Positions 59,398 to 64,000 of a stretch of 64,000 nt of DNA are shown piece after piece. The position numbers and the translations under genes are program-made. Origin of the DNA: [Clostridium] citroniae WAL-17108 (lineage in GTDB: Bacteria; Bacillota; Clostridia; Lachnospirales; Lachnospiraceae); NCBI RefSeq assembly GCF_000233455.1, contig NZ_JH376421.1, positions 248,001-312,000 on the forward strand, written 5' to 3'. The notes under the pieces were generated by a model. The model ran no database searches. It was not told the DNA's origin and worked only from the letters and a program-made list of their open reading frames with translations. Numbering within the stretch: position 1 is the stretch's first letter; each line of letters begins with the position of its first letter.

Positions 59398-59460
59398 GAT
59401 AAAAGGCCGTGACGAGACGAAAAGCCGCGGTGGGATAAAAGACCGCGGTGGGATTCATAG
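59390..59460 (+). repeat. Imperfect repeats of about 18-20 bp past the regulator stop
   Basis: About four worn copies, the clearest being CCGCGGTGGGAT at 59425 and 59443. In the regulator frame they read as DKRP, RDEKPRWD and DKRPRWD separated by one stop. Confidence 0.6.
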
Positions 59461-59466
59461 GTAAAT

Positions 59467-59518
59467 AAAAAGCGCATCTTTTTCTGCATGTGACATGCAA
59501 AAGAAGATACGCCTTTTT
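59467..59518. terminator. Bidirectional terminator
   Basis: AAAAGCGCATCTTTTTCTGCATG pairs imperfectly with CATGCAAAAGAAGATACGCCTTTTT around a TGA loop (split here for length: left arm 59467-59490, right arm 59494-59518). T runs lie on both strands. It ends the importer operon and the MoxR operon. Confidence 0.82.
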
Positions 59519-59555
59519 CTTGAATCTCTTTGTAATTCAGTCATAGGGAATACCC

Positions 59556-61130
59556 CTATTCCACCAGCTTGCGGATGGCCTGCTCCTGCTCATCAAACAG
59601 AAGCTCCTTATTGTACTGGTAGTACCGCTCACACTCATACTGCTCCAGGAACCAGACACAGGCCTGGCTGGTATTCAGTTCAGTGACAAAGATGACCATC
59701 TCCTGGCCGTTGCCAAATGCGGCCTCCATGAAATTAAAGGCGTGCTCCAGCTTAAGCCCCAGTTCTTTCTTAAGCTCCTCGTAGGCATCGCTTCTGGACA
59801 TAAACTCACCCCTGACCCACTGCCATGCCTCATCCTTCCCCGTAATGGTCCCGGACTGCATTTGCTTTACAAGTCCTTCCATAACGGTCATGCACCTGCG
59901 GTTTATGCGGTCCTCCTGCCTTCCCAAAAGACCGCTCTTCTTTTTCCGGACCCGTTCAGCTTCCATGGAATCTATGAGATGCCTTAACACCTCATCCGGC
60001 CTTTTCTCTGTACGCTCCTCTATTCGTGTCTCTATCCGCGCCTCTGCCCCCGGCTTTGCCCGCATCTCTGCCCCCGGCTCTTCCCCCGGCTCCAGTTCCT
60101 GCCGGAAAGCTTTCAGCTGGCCCATTAAAAGTTCCATGACCTGGTTTTCCATAAACATGCCCTTAAATCCATCCGCCAGCTTGGACAGCAGCAGTCCGGT
60201 GACACTTAAGCGCTCATCAAAGGAAGCCCTTGCCACCTTATCGCACAAGTCCTCCCTAATGATCCCCTCCAGGATCTGATCCACCTGGTACTGGTTCTGA
60301 TATTTATAATAGAGTTCCAGATAATTGGCAAAATCCTTTGCGATCCTGGGATGCTGGATGTATTGACCGATCACCTCCCTGTCAGCCCTCTTTTCCAGCT
60401 TTTCATAGACCAGGATCAGCTCGGACAGATCCTCCCAGCCCCTGGGAGTGGCAAACAGCTTTCCATCCACCGTGGTCTCTATATGGCAGAAATTCTGCCC
60501 TTTGATCCCCAGGTAGGATATAATGGCCGGATGGATATTTTCCTTATACGCGTATTCCTTCCACACCCCAAGGTCCGGCTCCACATCGATCCTTTTAATA
60601 CGGTCCAGGGTCACCACATCAAACTCCCGGACCGACTTATTGTACTCCGGCGGATTTCCGGCGGCTGCTATGATCCATCCCTCGGGAATCCGGTGGCTGC
60701 CAAAGGTCTTGCACTGGAGAAACTGCAGCATGGTGGGTGCCAGGGTCTCGGACACACAGTTGATCTCATCAATGAAAAGAATACCTTCCTTAAGTCCTGT
60801 TTCCTCTATCATATTGTAAATGGATGCCACGATCTCGCTCATGGTGTACTCCGTCACCGTGTACTCCCGGCCTCCAAACATTTTCTTCTCTATAAAAGGG
60901 AGTCCCACAGCGCTCTGTCTTGTGTGATGGGTGATGGTGTAGGCCACCAGCCCGATCCGGCACTCCCTGGATATCTGCTCCATGATCTGGGTCTTTCCCA
61001 CACCGGGAGGACCTATGAGCAGAACCGGCCTCTGCCGGATGGACGGAATGGCATATTCCCCATTCTCATCCTTTAACAGATACGCCTCTATGGTGTTTTT
61101 TATTTCTTCCTTTGCCCGTTTAATGTTCAT
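59556..61130 (-). CDS. MoxR-type AAA+ ATPase
   Basis: A 524-residue ATPase. The first 300 residues are the AAA+ domain: Walker A LIGPPGVGKTQI, LPFIEKKMF, Walker B ILFIDEINCVSE, the sensor AAGNPPEYNKSVREFD and LDRIKRID. The C-terminal part is charged and helical, with Arg/Glu repeats (IETRIEERTEKRP). MoxR proteins work with VWA-domain partners as metal- or cofactor-insertion chaperones. The start overlaps the VWA gene by 4 bases (ATGA). It is the last gene of its operon. Confidence 0.9.
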   Translation of the reverse strand: MNIKRAKEEIKNTIEAYLLKDENGEYAIPSIRQRPVLLIGPPGVGKTQIMEQISRECRIGLVAYTITHHTRQSAVGLPFIEKKMFGGREYTVTEYTMSEIVASIYNMIEETGLKEGILFIDEINCVSETLAPTMLQFLQCKTFGSHRIPEGWIIAAAGNPPEYNKSVREFDVVTLDRIKRIDVEPDLGVWKEYAYKENIHPAIISYLGIKGQNFCHIETTVDGKLFATPRGWEDLSELILVYEKLEKRADREVIGQYIQHPRIAKDFANYLELYYKYQNQYQVDQILEGIIREDLCDKVARASFDERLSVTGLLLSKLADGFKGMFMENQVMELLMGQLKAFRQELEPGEEPGAEMRAKPGAEARIETRIEERTEKRPDEVLRHLIDSMEAERVRKKKSGLLGRQEDRINRRCMTVMEGLVKQMQSGTITGKDEAWQWVRGEFMSRSDAYEELKKELGLKLEHAFNFMEAAFGNGQEMVIFVTELNTSQACVWFLEQYECERYYQYNKELLFDEQEQAIRKLVE

Positions 61131-62566
61131 AAATTATGGTCTCCTAAATCCTGCTCTCCTGTGTCCTTGGGCTTACTCCCATACTCCATGATCTGTTCCT
61201 CCTCCAGCACCACCTTCATGGCCCAGGCCGGAACGGATTCATCGGAAAACATGTTTTCAATAAATACAAATGCCGTGTCATAGGGCGGCGCCTGTACAGG
61301 ATAGATTCCCTTACCGTCCGTAAAATAGATCAGCCCCCGCAGGTTTCCGATCTCCCTGCTGGCCCGAAGGCCGTTCACATACTCAAAAGCCGGGCGGAAA
61401 TCCGTGCCTCCAAGTCCTTTGATCTCAAAATGCTCCATGTAATCCTTAAGTTCCTCCGGCTCTGTTATTACCACATCCGACTGAACCTTGTCATCACATT
61501 GGATCAGATGGATATGGACCTTCCGGAAATAGCTCTCGGTTTCAGACAGCGCATCATAGGTCTCCTCCAAAAACCGCCGGACCAGATCTCCGGAACAGGA
61601 CATGGAGGTGTCGATCACGATCACAAAATCCAGGATCCTGTAGACTTCCTTTGATTCCAGCGGCTCTATCAGCGGCATATTGCCGTACAGGGACAGTCCG
61701 TAGGTGTAAAACGCATAATCAAAGGAATCGGGATCCACCTGCATTTCCTCCCTCATCACCGCAAATTTGCGGAGAAACTGGCTGTAATCATACCGCTCCC
61801 TGTTCTCCACCTGGACCTGGTCCAGCAGGCTCTGGTTGTCCTCTGATTCCTCCTTGGAACCGGTCTCCATCTGGGTCTGCATCTTTTCCCGGTTGTCATC
61901 CCACTGGTTCTGCCGCGGCCTGGACTGTTTTGGGTCATCCTCCTGCTCCCACAGGTCATGGCTGTCCACAAAAAACTCAGACTGCAGAAGCTTCACGCGG
62001 CGTTCCGGAAGGTTCATTTTCTTAAGCGCCCGGTAGATCCGTTCCGCTGTCAGGGGAACCGGGCGGTTTGCGCGGCCTGTACGGCCTTCCCCCGGACCAC
62101 CCGGGTCCCTCCTGCCGTCATCCTGGGCCATCGCCTTATCCAGGCGCAGATAGGTCTCCCTGCGCAGGGGATTCTTCGGCACATGGACACATTTCTGATA
62201 CAGTCCGTCAATTACAGACTCCATGGCGATGTCACAAGCCAAGTCCCAGTATTCCTTATCCCTGTCCTTACGGTTATACATATGGCAGAACAGACAATGG
62301 AACAGCATGTGCAGATATGCGCGGTTCACCCGGTTTCTTCCCTTCTTAAAAAGACCGGCAAGATACTCCGGCCCATAATAGATAAGCCATCCGTCCGTGG
62401 CCACCCCGTTCCTGTTCCAGTCAGCCTCAAATCCCAGACTGCTGAGGGAAAGATCCAGGAACCTCATATTCAGATATAATTCATTCCTGGCCTGATAGAG
62501 GATTCTGGTGCATAAATTGACCTGGTCCAGTTCCTCCAGCTGCCTGTGTCTGGTCGGATCTGTCAT
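61127..62566 (-). CDS. VWA-domain protein with DUF2201-type metallopeptidase-like N-domain
   Basis: A 479-residue cytoplasmic protein. The N-terminal half has a zinc-site-like LHMLFHCLFCHM with a downstream WDLACDIAMESVIDG, as in DUF2201. The C-terminal half is a VWA fold with the MIDAS motif DTSMSCSG, a later Thr/Asp in LGGTDFRPAFEYV and YFTDGKG. The middle (about 155-250) is charged and Gln-rich, probably flexible. It overlaps both neighbours by 4 bases (ATGA junctions), so it is translationally coupled to the DUF3783 and MoxR genes and should form a complex with the ATPase. Confidence 0.88.
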   Translation of the reverse strand: MTDPTRHRQLEELDQVNLCTRILYQARNELYLNMRFLDLSLSSLGFEADWNRNGVATDGWLIYYGPEYLAGLFKKGRNRVNRAYLHMLFHCLFCHMYNRKDRDKEYWDLACDIAMESVIDGLYQKCVHVPKNPLRRETYLRLDKAMAQDDGRRDPGGPGEGRTGRANRPVPLTAERIYRALKKMNLPERRVKLLQSEFFVDSHDLWEQEDDPKQSRPRQNQWDDNREKMQTQMETGSKEESEDNQSLLDQVQVENRERYDYSQFLRKFAVMREEMQVDPDSFDYAFYTYGLSLYGNMPLIEPLESKEVYRILDFVIVIDTSMSCSGDLVRRFLEETYDALSETESYFRKVHIHLIQCDDKVQSDVVITEPEELKDYMEHFEIKGLGGTDFRPAFEYVNGLRASREIGNLRGLIYFTDGKGIYPVQAPPYDTAFVFIENMFSDESVPAWAMKVVLEEEQIMEYGSKPKDTGEQDLGDHNL

Positions 62567-62979
62567 TGTCCATTTCCCGCCGCCATGGCTTCGTGTTCTT
62601 CCTTCAGTTCCTCATACAGATGATAAAAGGTCCAGGCGCTGTTGTGCTCGGTCAGCACTGCCTTCAGCGCGATCTTAGGCACTCCCGCTTTTCTCAGGTT
62701 CATGAGCAGTTCATCCAGACGCCTGTTTGAGAACTGTTTCAGCACCATCATTTCCACCGGGATTTCAGGAAGGCTTTTGTCTGCGCTGCCATCCGTATCC
62801 CGGGGCTGGAATCCTTCCATTCCCGCCAGATATCCCACGGTTTCCATCACCTGGTCCGGGCCAATGTTGCGGATCCTGATTCCCATTCTCACCAGCACGC
62901 TTTTCATCATGGCCACATGCTTCATGGTCTCCGGCCTGCCCGGGTTATAATATAATACTGTCTCTGTTATTTTCGCCAT
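62563..62979 (-). CDS. DUF3783-family protein
   Basis: A 138-residue cytoplasmic protein. It has an N-terminal LYYNPG, a middle acidic stretch and a C-terminal helix-rich block, MVLKQFSNRRLDELLMNLRKAGVPKIALKAVLTEHN (residues about 80-115), the DUF3783 core. Function is unknown. Its stop overlaps the VWA start by 4 bases, so it probably belongs with the MoxR/VWA pair. Confidence 0.82.
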   Translation of the reverse strand: MAKITETVLYYNPGRPETMKHVAMMKSVLVRMGIRIRNIGPDQVMETVGYLAGMEGFQPRDTDGSADKSLPEIPVEMMVLKQFSNRRLDELLMNLRKAGVPKIALKAVLTEHNSAWTFYHLYEELKEEHEAMAAGNGQ

Positions 62980-63011
62980 TCTATTTTACCTCGTTGATCA
63001 TATGAGTCCCT

Positions 63012-63464
63012 TTATTTGAACAGATCATCACTGTCCAGCATTAGGGTAAAGGGCCCGTCATTTAAAAGTTCCACCTTCATGTCCGCCCCAAACTGTCCCT
63101 TTTCCACCACGTCTACGTACTGTCTGCACCGCTCCATAAACCGCTTGTACAGGGATTCCGCCATCTGAGGAGCACCGGCTTTGGTAAAGCTTGGACGGTT
63201 GCCCTTGTGGCAGTCCGCGTACAAGGTGAACTGGCTGATGATCAGCAGCTCTCCCTCCACATCTGCAAGTGACAGGTTAGTTTTTCCATTTTCATCCTCA
63301 AATATTCTTAAACGGCAGATCTTATCAGCCATTTTTTCCGCCAGCTGCACGGTGTCCCCGTCAGCCACTCCCAGCAGGATCATGAATCCTTTTCCAATCC
63401 TCCCCAGCAATTCGCCGTCCACGGTTACGCTTGCATGGGTCACTCTCTGTACTACTGCTCTCAT
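63012..63464 (-). CDS. dtd: D-aminoacyl-tRNA deacylase
   Basis: A 150-residue enzyme that removes D-amino acids mischarged onto tRNA. It has the family start [18 protein letters not shown], the catalytic SQFTLYADC and the cross-subunit [11 protein letters not shown] (NxGPxT motif). Length is normal. TAGGAG precedes the start. It lies 32 bases before the DUF3783 gene, so it may share the transcript. Confidence 0.96.
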   Translation of the reverse strand: MRAVVQRVTHASVTVDGELLGRIGKGFMILLGVADGDTVQLAEKMADKICRLRIFEDENGKTNLSLADVEGELLIISQFTLYADCHKGNRPSFTKAGAPQMAESLYKRFMERCRQYVDVVEKGQFGADMKVELLNDGPFTLMLDSDDLFK

Positions 63465-63509
63465 ATGCGTTGTCTCCTAATCATTTCCCATTGTCCATTG
63501 CCTGCGCCT

Positions 63510-64000
63510 TTATCTGATCATCATTTCCAGGTATTCCATCACGGTTTCCGTGGCTTCCTCCCTGTAAAGGATTTCCCGGGCGCGCACCGGGTCATCCGTT
63601 ATGATGTTGTCCACTCCAAGAAGCTTCATCTGCTCCAGTTCCGTCTTGCTATTCACGGTCCACACATGGACCGCCTTGCCATCCTCATGGACCGCCTCCA
63701 CCAGGCGGCGGTTAACAAAGCTGGACCGGATGCTGATAAAATCAAAGTCATCACTTTCATAATATTTTCCATAGGCGGCCGCGAGGATATAACCGGTCCT
63801 CAGGTCCGGATTAAAATCCTTCACCCGCTTTAAGTAGGAGGGCTTCACCGAAGTGATCACGCACTGCTCCTCCATGTCAAACTCCATGACCATGGCAGCC
63901 ACCTGCTCCGGCAGGCCGGTGCTGTCCCCAATGCTTTTCAGTTCAATGTTCAGCTTCATACGGCCCTTGCATGCTTCCAGCACCTCCCTGAGGGTAGGGA
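63510..64000 (-). CDS. Glycerophosphodiester phosphodiesterase, C-terminal part
   Basis: The start of the gene lies beyond the right edge. About 163 residues of the end are visible: PTLREVLEACKGRMKLNIELK, the EIK-like catalytic Glu/Lys, then VITSVKPSYLKRVKD, DFISIRSSFVN and the closing HVWTVNSKTELEQMKLLGVDNIITDDP. These match the second half of the TIM-barrel GDPD domain, which hydrolyses glycerophosphodiesters to glycerol-3-phosphate and an alcohol. Whether a membrane domain lies upstream cannot be seen. The gap to dtd is 45 bases. Confidence 0.9.
   Translation of the reverse strand, partial: PTLREVLEACKGRMKLNIELKSIGDSTGLPEQVAAMVMEFDMEEQCVITSVKPSYLKRVKDFNPDLRTGYILAAAYGKYYESDDFDFISIRSSFVNRRLVEAVHEDGKAVHVWTVNSKTELEQMKLLGVDNIITDDPVRAREILYREEATETVMEYLEMMIR

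Overview
The window is one continuous stretch of bacterial chromosome of roughly even base composition. It is densely coded, and almost every gene has a strong AGGAGG-type ribosome binding site. The content points to an anaerobic Gram-positive gut-type Clostridia of the Lachnospiraceae, most like the Enterocloster (Clostridium bolteae/clostridioforme) group. The pointers are an iron-sulfur L-serine dehydratase, YesM/YesN-type two-component systems beside transporters, TRAP and ABC solute uptake, a glycogen branching enzyme, LuxS, methylglyoxal synthase and lipoproteins with Thr/Glu-rich linkers. The genus is an inference from gene style. No rRNA, tRNA, CRISPR array, prophage or insertion sequence was seen.

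Layout. 1-2.6 kb: a truncated lipoprotein, purine nucleoside phosphorylase and a membrane-anchored unknown. 3-9.6 kb: an MFS transporter, PHP phosphoesterase and AGCS amino-acid symporter on the minus strand, divergent from a DeoR-type regulator and the two serine dehydratase subunits; a tandem 21-bp direct repeat lies between them. 9.7-13 kb: a cell-surface polysaccharide deacetylase, an HD hydrolase and a membrane-anchored repeat protein. 13.1-20 kb: a YesM/YesN two-component system, a TRAP operon and an extra TRAP binding protein. 20.1-32.2 kb: glycogen branching enzyme, methylglyoxal synthase, FAH-family hydrolase, Ca-type P-ATPase, M20 peptidase, a GlgX-like GH13 protein and D-galactonate dehydratase. 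32.2-40.3 kb: two ABC-F ATPases, exonuclease III, LuxS, a PstS-like YARHG lipoprotein and a small lipoprotein. 40.8-49.6 kb: a broken GntR regulator, two MATE exporters, an amino-acid ABC importer, HAD phosphatase, dihydroorotase and an MBL-fold hydrolase. 49.8-59.4 kb: a gene remnant, a CoA-disulfide-reductase-like protein with a rhodanese domain, deoC, and an ABC importer followed by its own two-component system. 59.5-64 kb: a coupled MoxR / VWA / DUF3783 set, D-Tyr-tRNA deacylase and a truncated glycerophosphodiester phosphodiesterase.

The most unusual points are these. (1) The GlgX-like GH13 protein keeps its fold motifs but has lost all three catalytic acids, so it looks like a glycogen-binding pseudoenzyme. 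(2) Low-complexity repeat tails recur at the C-termini of genes here: the branching enzyme, the GH13 pseudoenzyme and a histidine kinase, plus an in-frame repeat just past the stop of a response regulator. (3) A dispersed intergenic palindrome of about 45 bp occurs in three full and two half copies, with a second short repeated element. (4) A two-helical-turn direct repeat looks like the operator of the DeoR-type regulator.
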